Assembly (NCBI GenBank): GCA_964443845.1 | Contig: CAYUFA010000009.1 | Location: 1-64,000 of the forward strand | Reading direction: 5' to 3' | Source: UBA9214 sp964443845 | GTDB lineage: Bacteria > Pseudomonadota > Gammaproteobacteria > UBA9214 | Length of the DNA: 64,000 nucleotides | Shown here: piece by piece, positions 42,938 to 51,423 of the stretch | Layout: every line of letters starts with the position of its first letter | Position numbering within the stretch: position 1 is the first letter of the stretch | Made by a program: the position numbers and the translations under genes | The notes under the pieces: model-generated | Told to the model about the DNA's origin: nothing | What the model saw: the letters and a program-made list of their open reading frames with translations, nothing else | The model's database searches: none

Positions 42938-43472
42938 GCTACACAGCGCGCCCGGCAACGACCGCAGGCCACGGCGGGACGAAGCAATCTCGTGACGCAG
43001 CTGCAATGCTCAGGAGATCCCTGCGCTGCGCCCGGGACGCCTGCAGCGGATTGCTGCGTCGGTACGTACTCGCTATGGCGCTGGCAGTTCTGCAAAGGAT
43101 ATTGGCCACGGATTGGCACGGCAGCCAAATCATCGACCGCAGGGTGCGCCCTGCGGGTATCCGATAACCGCTGATGCGCTGCCTGTGGGCCACGCGTTTC
43201 GAGCAGGCAATTGCTGCATGCGTCGTTTGCCCGATCCGGCCAGCACTTGCCGTGATCACGGCACGACCCGGAATGCGGGAAATCCCGCTAGTACAAATGT
43301 ATTAATACAGTCGTGCTGCCTGCCAGACAGGTTTTCAATTTCCTGCCGATGTTACTGTGCGAGCACAGGCAAGCGGATTCACGCGGCTGCATCCTGTGCA
43401 CCGCGACCGGTTAATCCATCTTTCTGTGGTTCTTCTGAAGTTGATGAAAGCGCACCAGAGCGAGGCTGGACA
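42938..43472. other. Gene-free region with a possible dispersed-repeat trace
   Basis: About 535 bases without a credible gene. ACGGCGGGACGAAGCAATCT at 42971-42990 resembles a sequence (GACGAAGCAATCTC) that recurs between genes in many proteobacteria, but there is no second copy in the window. Near 43278-43291 a small hairpin (GCGGGAAATCCCGC) and then GTATTAATAC (43299-43308) occur before the NYN/PIN gene and could be promoter elements. Confidence 0.35.
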
Positions 43473-44075
43473 TTGAAGACCAATTATTTGCTGATCGATT
43501 ACGAAAATGTGCAGCCAAAGAGCTTGTCGGCATTGAACGGCCATCCGTTCAGGGTTGTCGTGTTCCTGGGCGCAAACCAGACGAAGGTGCCGCTCGATTT
43601 TGCGCGGGCGCTCCAGGCGCTGGGTGCGAACGCGGAATATGTCCAGATATCCGGCAGGGGACCAAACGCCGTCGATTTTCATATCGCCTTTACCATTGGC
43701 GAACTTTCCAAAGCGGACCCGAATGCGTACTTTCACATCATTTCCGGGGATACCGGCTTCGATCCTCTGGTCGCGTATCTGAGGACGAAAGGAATCCCGG
43801 CGCAGCGGTCTGAAGCAGTCGCAGACGTACCAGGCCTCAGGGCGTCAAATGCCACGCCTCAGGAGGCGAAAGCTCAAGCCATCGTGCGCAACCTGGTCTC
43901 AAGAGGGAGTGGCAGGCCACGCAAGGTCAGGACGCTGTCCAACACGATCAATGCTATTTTCCAGAAATCGCTGGCGCCGAGCGAGTTGGCGAGCCTGGTC
44001 AGGGAGCTGGAGCGGCTTGGGCACATTTCGATAGAAGGCGAACATGTCAGTTATCGCTTTCAGGACATGCCCTGA
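43473..44075 (+). CDS. NYN/PIN-like domain protein
   Basis: A 200-residue protein. Residues 1-120 are a PIN-like (NYN) nuclease domain: NYLLIDYENVQPKSL with the first Asp, VVFLGANQTKVPL, SGRGPNAVDFHIAFTIGEL with the second Asp, and FHIISGDTGFDPLVAYLRTK with the third Asp. The C-terminal region resembles a small winged-helix (LVRELERLGHISIEGEHVSYR). Such proteins may cut RNA. The start is taken as TTG 43473, as no ATG or GTG precedes the first strand; this makes the N terminus uncertain. Confidence 0.75.
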   Translation: MKTNYLLIDYENVQPKSLSALNGHPFRVVVFLGANQTKVPLDFARALQALGANAEYVQISGRGPNAVDFHIAFTIGELSKADPNAYFHIISGDTGFDPLVAYLRTKGIPAQRSEAVADVPGLRASNATPQEAKAQAIVRNLVSRGSGRPRKVRTLSNTINAIFQKSLAPSELASLVRELERLGHISIEGEHVSYRFQDMP

Positions 44076-44518
44076 CCACTGCTGTCCCGTATAAATCCGT
44101 TGAACGATCAGCAAATCCTTCACTATGCACAGCCTTGCAGGTGATTAGCCAGGCCATGAAATTCAGCACCGGCTGTACAAACCTTGCGTCCCTTCTCCCG
44201 GAGGGAGAGGGATTTGTGGGACAGCAGTGTGCCCTGGCCAAAAAATGGATTGCCGGCAGACATCGATTGATCTGTTGCGTACAACCTGCCGGTGGGGCAT
44301 CTTCCGTTTGCCCGGATCGTCCTGCGAGCACGGCGAATCGAACGGTCCCGGCACCGTCACGCCGGGTGACATGGCGGGTTCTGCGGGTTTCCACCCGCAC
44401 GACATGCCTGTAGTCTGTGCAATCGACTCGCCACTGGAGAAGGTGGGAATGTTATGCGAATTGTCGCTCACGAGTACGCATTCTATCGGTTCACCTGCAG
44501 ATAGTCCGGTGTAAGAAT
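44076..44518. other. Gene-free region carrying a dispersed repeat
   Basis: Apart from the repeat copy at 44157-44230, I see no gene, RNA or promoter that I could support in these 443 bases. Confidence 0.4.
44157..44230 (+). repeat. Dispersed repeat, copy 1
   Basis: About 74 bases, nearly identical (roughly nine in ten positions) to 51289-51362 in the same orientation, both in intergenic DNA. Both start with TGAAATTCARCACCGGCTGT and contain the hairpin TCTCCC-GGA-GGGAGA (44194-44208) inside CCCTTCTCCCGGAGGGAGAG. The form resembles REP-type or small mobile intergenic repeats, possibly acting as a terminator. Confidence 0.75.
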
Positions 44519-45130
44519 ATGGGAGAATACGCCAAATCAGTGGCACTGTTGCTGGTGCTCCTCAATCCCTTTCTGCTTGTCATCTATCTGACCGATATCG
44601 TTCAGAAGCTGGACCAGAGAACGTTCAATCGAGTCCTGGCGCGGGCCAGTGGTATTTCCATTGTTGCATTCTGTTGCTTTGCAATTCTCGGCGATGCCGT
44701 GTTCGTCCGTTTCATGCAGGTGGAGTTTGCATCGTTCCAGATATTCGGCGGAATTGTATTCCTGTTGATCGGGATCCAGTTTGTGTTCCGCGGGCCGGCC
44801 ACGATTGAAATTCTGCGGGGAGAATCCAGACATATCGCAGGTGCCATAGCGATGCCCGTATTCATCGGTCCCGGCACGATCAGTGCCTGCATCGTCATCG
44901 GTAAAAGGCACGATCCACTGACTGCATGTGCTCTGGTAACGATCGCGGTGCTGGTCTGCGCCGTCACGCTGGTTTTCCTGAAGGCACTTCACGACAGGGT
45001 AATCCCGCACCGGGAAGCCATCGTACAGAGATATATCGAGATTGCGGGAAGGGTTACGGCACTGGTCGTGGGTACGATCGCAATCGATATGGTGATGCGG
45101 GGTATTGGAACCTGGCTGACCAAGTACTAG
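44519..45130 (+). CDS. MarC family integral membrane protein
   Basis: A 203-residue protein with six helices, of the MarC/UPF0056 type: an NPFLLVIYLTDI motif in the first helix region, GIVFLLIGIQFVF in the middle and AMPVFIGPGTISACIVIGKR (about 121-140), the conserved PxxxGPGTI repeat. The function of MarC proteins is unknown; they are not multidrug pumps as once thought. The start at ATG 44519 gives the family N terminus. No operon partner. Confidence 0.88.
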   Translation: MGEYAKSVALLLVLLNPFLLVIYLTDIVQKLDQRTFNRVLARASGISIVAFCCFAILGDAVFVRFMQVEFASFQIFGGIVFLLIGIQFVFRGPATIEILRGESRHIAGAIAMPVFIGPGTISACIVIGKRHDPLTACALVTIAVLVCAVTLVFLKALHDRVIPHREAIVQRYIEIAGRVTALVVGTIAIDMVMRGIGTWLTKY

Positions 45131-45279
45131 CACCTGCCTCCCTGACATGCCGGATTGCGAGGAATTCATTTCCCGGCGCTGCAGTTGATGCATTCTGCGA
45201 CAGGCTCCCGGCATTCCGCAGTTCTTCACTCTTGCAACGCTGACCTTGTCCTTGCGCCGGGAGTGTTCCTGGCTCGCCG

Positions 45280-46032
45280 CTATCCGCCGATCTTGCGGAT
45301 GATCGACATGGCCGTGTCGTGCATCAGTTTGGAGATGTTCGAGAGCATCTGCAGCATCTGCTGCTGTTTCTGGACCTGGCTCTGCAGGTCCAGTTCGGCC
45401 AGGTTCGCGTCATACCCGGTTGTCCTGAGCTGTGACTCGAGGTGATGGATGTTCGCGTCGCCGGCCGCTATCGATGGCGGCGGATGTGGCGGGGTGAGGT
45501 GCGTGGCCGGCGACGGTGATACTTCCTGCGACTGCTCCGGGGCAGGGGTGCCGGCGCGTTGTCGCCGCGCCTGCTTCAGCTGCGCGCGCAGTTTTTTCTT
45601 CATCTCGTTGAAATGTTTCACCCTGCCGGCGTAGGACTTGAGGGCCTTGCTGGTTTCGAGATAGGAATCCCGGATCACCTGCTGCACCAGGGCGTCGATG
45701 TCGACCTGCCCTCCGCTATCCGACCCGAGCTGGCGGATGAGCCGTGTCCAGCGGTGCTGGATTGTGGCATAGGACGGACTGCGTGCCAGCAAGTGGCTCA
45801 TGGAGGCCAGTTCCGCCCGTTGTTGCGGCTTCAAGGCGCGCTTCAGGTAACCTTCCTGGGCGGGGGTGACGACCGGGGCCTGCAGGGACCCCTTACGGGC
45901 CGGCAGCGATTCTGCCGCGAACACGGGTGAACCCCCGGGAAGGAACCAGGCACCGGCCGGATCGCTGTTGCCGGGGTAACCGCCGGCGCTGGCGATAACA
46001 GCGGCCAGCGGCAATATCTTGTATCTATGCAC
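45280..46032 (-). CDS. Hypothetical exported protein
   Basis: A 250-residue protein with a short hydrophobic N terminus (ILPLAAVIASAGG) that may be a signal peptide. The centre is helical and basic (KSYAGRVKHFNEMKKKLRAQ), then a Pro/Ser/Thr-rich linker (about 165-190), and the C terminus is a Gln-rich coiled coil (LDLQSQVQKQQQMLQMLSN) ending ISKLMHDTAMSIIRKIGG. No family is recognised. It could be a secreted or surface-associated helical protein. Confidence 0.55.
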   Translation of the reverse strand: MHRYKILPLAAVIASAGGYPGNSDPAGAWFLPGGSPVFAAESLPARKGSLQAPVVTPAQEGYLKRALKPQQRAELASMSHLLARSPSYATIQHRWTRLIRQLGSDSGGQVDIDALVQQVIRDSYLETSKALKSYAGRVKHFNEMKKKLRAQLKQARRQRAGTPAPEQSQEVSPSPATHLTPPHPPPSIAAGDANIHHLESQLRTTGYDANLAELDLQSQVQKQQQMLQMLSNISKLMHDTAMSIIRKIGG

Positions 46033-46317
46033 CTGATCCTCCAGCGTATTTGTTCAGTGGCAACCGGTGCGGGGGCCGCGGCCAGGTTGCCTGCACCCGG
46101 ACCGGTCCTGCCTTGCTCCCAGGGCGGAGATGGTTTGTTGTGTACTGCGGAACCGTCCGCGCGTGGCACGGTGCGCCCGGTGTAACCCCGCACTGCGTAC
46201 CGCCTGAAGCGGCGGTACCGGCAGGCATGCCCCGTAGTTGCCCTTTGACGTGCCTGAGCCGCGTTCCTGCTGGTTTACATCCGCCGGGTTGTAGTCCCGC
46301 ACTGTCCGACCGGCTGG

Positions 46318-46536
46318 CTACGAGCCCATCCGCCCGATGGCGCAACTCACGAAGGATTCTGCCTTCGCCTGTGCGGCCTGGATGCCTGCCGGCGAGCCCT
46401 GCTCCGGGTAGCCGGTGGCCAGCAGGGTTTCCACCAGCCGTGCGCGTCCATCGTCCGGCGCCGTCAGGGTGATGCGGCCGTTTTCGGTGTCGACCTGCAC
46501 GTCGGAAACGGCCTCGATGGCGGCCAGTGTACCCAA
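46318..46536 (-). CDS. HMA-like domain fragment lacking the metal motif
   Basis: A 72-residue frame resembling the second half of a heavy-metal-associated (copper-chaperone-like) domain: LAAIEAVSDVQVDTENGRIT, then ARLVETLLATGYPE. The first strand and CxxC metal-binding loop expected before it are absent; the frame continues upstream for only about 19 codons to a stop and has no ATG or GTG start (TTG 46536 only). It may be a decayed gene, or a small protein of unknown role. The C terminus has one Cys (FVSCAIGRMG). Confidence 0.4.
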   Translation of the reverse strand: MGTLAAIEAVSDVQVDTENGRITLTAPDDGRARLVETLLATGYPEQGSPAGIQAAQAKAESFVSCAIGRMGS

Positions 46537-46590
46537 CGGGACTGACCGGCGGCAAACCCCCCACCCTGGGAAATGGCTTGTTTCATCAAA

Positions 46591-46608
46591 CGGTCATGGT
46601 CCTGTCAT
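46591..46608 (+). promoter_or_regulatory. PhoB-box-like site
   Basis: CGGTCAT-GGTC-CTGTCAT: 13 of 14 half-site positions agree with CTGTCAT. The spacer is GC-rich and no good -10 sits ten bases downstream, so it is less convincing than the sites at 29-36 kb. The next gene starts at 46667. Confidence 0.35.
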
Positions 46609-46666
46609 GCGGATGCAATGCGCCCCGGGCAAGGTGGCGGCACTGCTACCGAAGGGAGGTACCGCC

Positions 46667-46954
46667 ATGTTGAGCTACATCCTGCAAAAGGCGCAGCAGT
46701 TCGAACGGGACTTCGGCGTTGCGCCCACCGTCGTCTACATCAACCCGCGGCACTACGCCGCCCTGTACCGGGAAAACCCGCACCTCTTCGCACCCGATCT
46801 GGACATCCGCCTGGGCTTCCGGCTGGCCATCGTGCCTGCTTCCGCGCTGAGCCATCCGGAGGCGGCGCTGGTCACGCATCCGGACGGCACGGGCGGGCGT
46901 GACCGGCAGGCGGATGCCCGGGCGCCGGTTGCGGACACGCGCAACGTGGCCTGA
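46667..46954 (+). CDS. Small hypothetical protein
   Basis: A 95-residue soluble protein with segments SYILQKAQQFERDFGVAPTV and VYINPRHYAALYRENPHLFA, no Cys and no signal. I do not recognise a domain, although small proteins of this look occur near denitrification genes (from memory, not checked). A good ribosome site (AAGGGAGGTACCGCC) supports ATG 46667. It is convergent with nnrS, 19 bases apart. Confidence 0.6.
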   Translation: MLSYILQKAQQFERDFGVAPTVVYINPRHYAALYRENPHLFAPDLDIRLGFRLAIVPASALSHPEAALVTHPDGTGGRDRQADARAPVADTRNVA

Positions 46955-46973
46955 TGTCGTGTGGATGGCCCGG

Positions 46974-48167
46974 TTACCCGGGCTGGCCGTCCACGCGGGG
47001 CCGGGCCAGTATGGGCAGGAAGCGGACCAGGAACAGGGCGAAGGCCAGCAGCCACAACAGCTGGGCCAGGCCCACCCAGTCCCGGTACCAGGCCGGTGCC
47101 AGCAGTGGCAGCAGCACACGCACCGCAGTAGCGGCCAGCAGCAGGGTGAAGGCCACGAACAACACCGCCGGTGGTTCAGCCACGTCGCGGCCGGTATGTC
47201 CCAGCGAGACGCGGGCCATCATGCCGAGCGTGATCATGCCGATGCCACCCACGGCGAAGGCATGCAGCGACAGCAGCGGTGACACGCCCAGGGCCACCGC
47301 CGCCTTCAGGGCAAAGCCGGCGACGATCCAGCCATAGCCCAGGTACAGCACCCATAGCAGCGGCCGGGTCCAGATTCCCGGGGTGTACCAGCCGGCCAGC
47401 TTCACGCTGTGCACCAGGGTCAATGCCAGCGCCAGCACGAACACGGGCGCGGTATCCGGCCGCGCCAGGTCGGCCAGCCAGAAGGCCAGGAACAGGGCCA
47501 GTCCCGTGCCATCGAGCCAGGGGCGGCTGGCCAGGCGGACGGCGAAGCCGACGCCGCGCTCGATGAAAAAGGGAAATACCCGGCTGGCCATGACGAGGAT
47601 GAGCGCGATCACCAGATATACGCCCGAGTACAGCCCGAGCCGCACGCCATCCGCCACCAGCCCCTGCAGGCCGGCGTAGAACACGAGGTTGCTGGCCAGC
47701 AGCAGGACCAGTTTCGACAGGATACCGAGCTGTTTCCACTGCCGGGCCCGGAGGACCGGCACCAGCAGGCTGACGATCAGTCCGAGTTCGAACGCGCCGT
47801 CGAACAGCACCTGCAGGGGCAGGGTGCCCGGCGCATCGAAAAAGAACAGTACACGCGCCGCCAGCCAGGCCAGCGCCAGCAGGAGCAGCGGATAGCCCCG
47901 CAGCGTCTGGATACCGGTCCAGTTGCGTACGGCCGTCAGCAGGAAGCCGGCGATGACGGCCATGCCGTAGCCGAAGATCATTTCATGCGCATGCCAGATG
48001 ACGGGGGTGAGTGACGGCGATGCGGGATGCCAGCCCGCCTGGTACATCGCGGTCCACGCCAGCATCGCGAGCAGCGAGTACCCGGCCGCGGCGCTGAAAA
48101 ACAGGCGGAAGCCCAGGTTCAGGATCGCCGGGTACCCGGCTGGCACCGCGGTGTCGGAAGCCGGCAC
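46974..48167 (-). CDS. nnrS: NnrS family membrane protein
   Basis: A 397-residue protein with about twelve helices and the NnrS pattern: ILNLGFRLFFSAAAGYSLLA at the start, VIWHAHEMIFGYGMAVIAGF (about 56-75) with His residues that may bind heme, and HAFAVGGIGMITLGMMARVSLGH late in the chain. NnrS is a heme- and copper-containing protein linked to nitric-oxide stress; it lessens the iron-nitrosyl damage caused by NO. It follows the TauD-type gene after three bases and so shares its FNR/DNR-type promoter. Confidence 0.92.
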   Translation of the reverse strand: MPASDTAVPAGYPAILNLGFRLFFSAAAGYSLLAMLAWTAMYQAGWHPASPSLTPVIWHAHEMIFGYGMAVIAGFLLTAVRNWTGIQTLRGYPLLLLALAWLAARVLFFFDAPGTLPLQVLFDGAFELGLIVSLLVPVLRARQWKQLGILSKLVLLLASNLVFYAGLQGLVADGVRLGLYSGVYLVIALILVMASRVFPFFIERGVGFAVRLASRPWLDGTGLALFLAFWLADLARPDTAPVFVLALALTLVHSVKLAGWYTPGIWTRPLLWVLYLGYGWIVAGFALKAAVALGVSPLLSLHAFAVGGIGMITLGMMARVSLGHTGRDVAEPPAVLFVAFTLLLAATAVRVLLPLLAPAWYRDWVGLAQLLWLLAFALFLVRFLPILARPRVDGQPG

Positions 48168-48170
48168 GGT

Positions 48171-49103
48171 TCAGCTGCGGGCCACGCGCTGGTAGTAGCG
48201 CAAGCGGAAGAGCTGGCGCTTGCAGTGGTCGCTGTCGGTGAACCCGCTGCGGTCATGCAGGACGTTGTTGCAGATGAGTCCCTGGCCGGCCTGCAGGGTG
48301 GCGCGGAAGATGTAGGGGGAGTCCGACTGCAGCAGGGCATCCAGCGCGTCCAGCGCGGCGCGCACCAGCGGATCGGGCGCCCACTCGATGCTGCGGGTGC
48401 GCGCGGTATAGCGCATGTGCAGCTGTCCGTCGTCGCGGATCGAAAACACCGGCCCGGTCCGTGCCGGGCGCAGCTCCGTGTCTCCCGACTGGTTGGGGGG
48501 GATGGTCATGACGTCAGGCCGCATCAGCACGCGGATGAAATCCGGGTTGCTATCGCGCAGGTGCAGGTAGGCGATCTCGTGGTCGAGCAGGGCGTTGGCG
48601 CCACCGGTGGCTGCCGGGGAGGCACAGTGCAGCTGCAGTCCGTGAATCTGGCGCTCCGGCTCGTTGTAGTAGCCGTCGGTATGCCAGTGAATCGGACGAT
48701 TGGTATACGGGATGTAGTCCGCCCGCCACTCCCCGTCCGCGACCTGCAGGGTCGAGATGCCATCGTCGTCTGCGCCCCGGTTGCGGTCCAGTGTGGTGAG
48801 GCCGCATTGCCGGCCCAGCACGGCCGGCAGCTGCCGGTCGCTGCCCGTATCGGCCTTGCAGTTATAGAGCGCCATGTTGGTGCGCCGGCAACGGTAGAGA
48901 ATGGCGTCGTGCTCGACCCGGGACAGCCGTGCCGGGTTCTTCACCTCGACCATCAGCTCGCCGATTCCGGCCGGGTAGCCGTTCAGCTTGTGCTCACGCC
49001 AGGTTGCATAGGCCTCCCGGTTGTCCGGGTCGAAGGGACTGCCCGCGTGCCGGCGGGGCGGGCTGGATCGGGTGGCAGGCTGGCAGGCGGGTTGAACGTG
49101 CAT
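48171..49103 (-). CDS. TauD/TfdA-type Fe(II)/2-oxoglutarate dioxygenase
   Basis: A 310-residue protein with the metal triad of the TauD family: HWHTDGYYN (His141, Asp143), the distal His283 in CNNVLHDRSGF, and the 2-oxoglutarate-binding Arg about 16 residues later (RLRYYQRVARS end). The N-terminal 20 residues are not domain-like. Substrates of this family vary widely. It lies in front of nnrS in the same operon and behind an FNR/DNR-type box, an odd place for an O2-using enzyme. The -10 at 49110-49115 implies that the mRNA starts at about the ATG. Confidence 0.82.
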   Translation of the reverse strand: MHVQPACQPATRSSPPRRHAGSPFDPDNREAYATWREHKLNGYPAGIGELMVEVKNPARLSRVEHDAILYRCRRTNMALYNCKADTGSDRQLPAVLGRQCGLTTLDRNRGADDDGISTLQVADGEWRADYIPYTNRPIHWHTDGYYNEPERQIHGLQLHCASPAATGGANALLDHEIAYLHLRDSNPDFIRVLMRPDVMTIPPNQSGDTELRPARTGPVFSIRDDGQLHMRYTARTRSIEWAPDPLVRAALDALDALLQSDSPYIFRATLQAGQGLICNNVLHDRSGFTDSDHCKRQLFRLRYYQRVARS

Positions 49104-49138
49104 GGTCCCGTTATAGGGTGCGGTTCCGGGGGGTGTCC

Positions 49139-49152
49139 TTGATCCAGGTCAA
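49139..49152 (-). promoter_or_regulatory. FNR/DNR-type box of the dioxygenase-nnrS operon
   Basis: TTGAT-CCAG-GTCAA on the plus strand (minus strand TTGAC-N4-ATCAAGG). Leftward, the -10 TATAAC (49110-49115) is placed as in class II FNR promoters with the box at about -41.5. Confidence 0.65.
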
Positions 49153-49286
49153 CGCCGCCGGATCCCCGGCGACTTGCCGTGCCCGGGAAAGACGCCGGAA
49201 CCGGCAAGGAATTCAGGTGGTTAGTGCGTCTTTCCTGCCATGCCCGGCACTCTGCCGGGACTCCGCCGCTGACGGCCGGTCGGCGG

Positions 49287-50519
49287 CTAGCGCAGGAACG
49301 GCAGGCGCAGGAAGAGGTTATTCGCGGCGTGCCGCTCGATGAGCTGGTTGGCGATCATGCGCTTGATTGGTGGGCAGTGGTTACCGAAGCGCAGCGCCAG
49401 TTTTCGCAACACCTTTGCCGGCGCCCGGTCATCCGTGAACAGGCCGACGATGTGGTTCGTTCCGGCATAGAGCGGCCGGGTCACGCGGCGCTGGGTCGAC
49501 TGGTAGCGCTCCAGCACGGCGGGTGCCCCGATATCGCCCCGCACGGCCCGGGCCCGGCGGATTTCCGCGGCCAGCGTGGCCTGGCCGCGCAAGCCCAGGT
49601 TGAAGCCATGCGCGGTGACCGGGTGCATGCCGACGGCGGCATCGCCGACCAGGGCGCAGCGCCGGGCCACGAAGCGATTGGCATGCACGGCCACCAGCGG
49701 GTAGGCATGGCGCTGGCCCACCAGCTGCATCTCGCCCAGCCGGTCGTCGAAGCGCTGGCGGATATCGGCCGAAAACGTGTGCTCGTCCTGCGCCAGGATG
49801 GCATCCGCCTGGTCCGATGACACGGTCACCACGATGGACGCCAGTTGCGGGCGCAGCGGCAGCACGGCCAGCGTCCGTCCGTAGTGGAAACACTCGAAGG
49901 CGATACCCCGGTTATCTCGCTCGTGCTGCATGCGGCAGACGATGGCCGCGCGGCCGAAGTCGTGCATGTCGGCGGAAATGCCCATCCAGCGCCGGGTCTG
50001 CGAGAACCGGCTGTCGGCGGCCACCAGCAGCGCGGCGCGCACGCTGCGTTCCCCGGACAGTTGTACGTGTGCGGCAGCCGCGTCCGTGTGCACGCCGCTC
50101 ACGGTGGTGTCCGTGCGGATCTCGGTGCCGGGCAGGGTGAGTGCCTGTTCGATGAGTGCCCGGCGAATGTCATGGTTGGCGACCAGGAAACCCAGTGCGT
50201 CCACGCCGAATTTCGCGTTGTCGAAGTCCAGCACGTACGGGGAGGTGCCGTCCAGCACCTGCGCCTTGCGGATCGGGTGGATCGCCCCGGCCGGGATGCG
50301 TTGCCAGACGCCGAGCTGCTCCAGCAGTTGCCGGGACAGGTGCGTCAATGCGATATCGCGCCCGTCCGCTGCCGGGCAGCGCAGGTCCTCCAGGGAGTGC
50401 TGTTCGACGACCAGGGTGCGCAGGCCGCTGCCGGCCAGGGAGCAGGCGAGGCTGAGACCCGCCGGGCCTGCACCGTTGATGATGATGTCGAACTCGGTGT
50501 CTGTCGTTGCGTGGCTCAT
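49287..50519 (-). CDS. UbiH/COQ6-type FAD-dependent monooxygenase
   Basis: A 410-residue flavoprotein: FAD-binding GAGPAGLSLACSLAG (16-30), the DG-type motif is replaced by VAADSRFSQTRRWMG, and the second FAD motif is GDAAVGMHPVTAHGFNLGLR. The family hydroxylates ubiquinone precursors or other aromatic substrates using O2. It overlaps the Crp/Fnr regulator gene by four bases (ATGA), so the two are expressed together. Being a spare copy inside a denitrification island it may be a quinone or redox-cofactor enzyme specific to that lifestyle (inference). Confidence 0.85.
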   Translation of the reverse strand: MSHATTDTEFDIIINGAGPAGLSLACSLAGSGLRTLVVEQHSLEDLRCPAADGRDIALTHLSRQLLEQLGVWQRIPAGAIHPIRKAQVLDGTSPYVLDFDNAKFGVDALGFLVANHDIRRALIEQALTLPGTEIRTDTTVSGVHTDAAAAHVQLSGERSVRAALLVAADSRFSQTRRWMGISADMHDFGRAAIVCRMQHERDNRGIAFECFHYGRTLAVLPLRPQLASIVVTVSSDQADAILAQDEHTFSADIRQRFDDRLGEMQLVGQRHAYPLVAVHANRFVARRCALVGDAAVGMHPVTAHGFNLGLRGQATLAAEIRRARAVRGDIGAPAVLERYQSTQRRVTRPLYAGTNHIVGLFTDDRAPAKVLRKLALRFGNHCPPIKRMIANQLIERHAANNLFLRLPFLR

Positions 50520-51208
50520 TTCGATGTGTACCCTGCGTCGAGTTGGTGGATGTCCGGGATATGGATGATATTGCCTTCCACGCGTACCAGTCCGGCATTC
50601 TGCAGGTTGCGCAGGATGCGTGACAGTGATTCCGGCTGGATCGAGAGACGCGAGGCAATGACATGCTTGGGTGCAGCCAGTTCGATGCTGATGTCGAACT
50701 GCTGGCCGGGCGGTGCCTGCTGCAACAGGAAATTGGTAAAGCGCAGGGAAGCATTCTGCAACGTCAGCGCGTGGATATCGTTGAGCTGCCGCTTCAGCCA
50801 CGTGCTCATGTCGGCCATGAGCCGGAAGCAGGTGTCGGTGGACTCGCGCAGGATTCCCCGGAAGGCGGAGTTGGAGAAGGCCAGGACCTCGGTCTTGCCC
50901 AGTGCGCTGGCATTGACCGGGTAGCGCTCTCCGTCCATGAAGGTGATGGCCTCGGCGAAGGTTTCGCCCGGCGCCACGAGGTGCAGCACCTTCTCGGCGC
51001 CATCGGGGGTGGACAGGAACAGCCGGACCGATCCTTCGCGCACCAGGAAAAAGTGTCGTGCCGGTTGCTGGCTGGCAAACAGCAGCTGGCCATCGTCGAG
51101 GTGTTGCTGGTACGCGCTCTGCAGCAGCCGTGACATCTGTCTGTCATCGAGACCGGCGAACAGGGGGTGGCGGCGCAGCTCCTGCTGCAATTCCTGGTTC
51201 TGGTGCAT
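50516..51208 (-). CDS. Crp/Fnr family regulator, DNR-like
   Basis: A 230-residue regulator: cNMP-type sensor domain (about 15-130; FFLVREGSVRLFLSTPDGAE, VAPGETFAEAITFMDGERYP), a long dimer helix and a winged helix-turn-helix (APKHVIASRLSIQPESLSRI). There are no Cys residues for an [4Fe-4S] cluster in the N-terminal part, so it is not a classic FNR; it fits the DNR/NNR group that senses NO through heme. It is the best local candidate to bind the FNR/DNR-type boxes in this window, including those at nor and nir. The start is ATG 51208. Confidence 0.88.
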   Translation of the reverse strand: MHQNQELQQELRRHPLFAGLDDRQMSRLLQSAYQQHLDDGQLLFASQQPARHFFLVREGSVRLFLSTPDGAEKVLHLVAPGETFAEAITFMDGERYPVNASALGKTEVLAFSNSAFRGILRESTDTCFRLMADMSTWLKRQLNDIHALTLQNASLRFTNFLLQQAPPGQQFDISIELAAPKHVIASRLSIQPESLSRILRNLQNAGLVRVEGNIIHIPDIHQLDAGYTSK

Positions 51209-51288
51209 GGGCCGAGCATACCCAATGTGCCGGGAAACTGCATGGGGGCCGGTCAGGTCCGGGTACATCGGTACCCGCTGGCAGGACC

Positions 51289-51362
51289 TGAAATTCAACA
51301 CCGGCTGTACAAACCTTGTGTCCCTTCTCCCGGAGGGAGAGGGAGTTTGCGGGACAGCAGTG
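51289..51362 (+). repeat. Dispersed repeat, copy 2
   Basis: Same orientation and almost the same sequence as 44157-44230, including the hairpin TCTCCC-GGA-GGGAGA. It sits just upstream of the Crp/Fnr gene, on the side of its promoter region. Confidence 0.75.
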
Positions 51363-51423
51363 GCACAGGACGGAATCATCGTACTCGCAAGTCTGTCGCG
51401 CCGGGAATGGAGTCAGAAACCCC

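Noticed and set aside
42971..42992. Common interspersed sequence GACGAAGCAATCTC as a repeat element
   Set aside because: Only one copy is in the window, so repeat status cannot be shown here.
46025..46564. Long minus-strand frame overlapping the HMA-like gene
   Set aside because: Arg/Gly-rich composition typical of a shadow frame, no recognisable domain.
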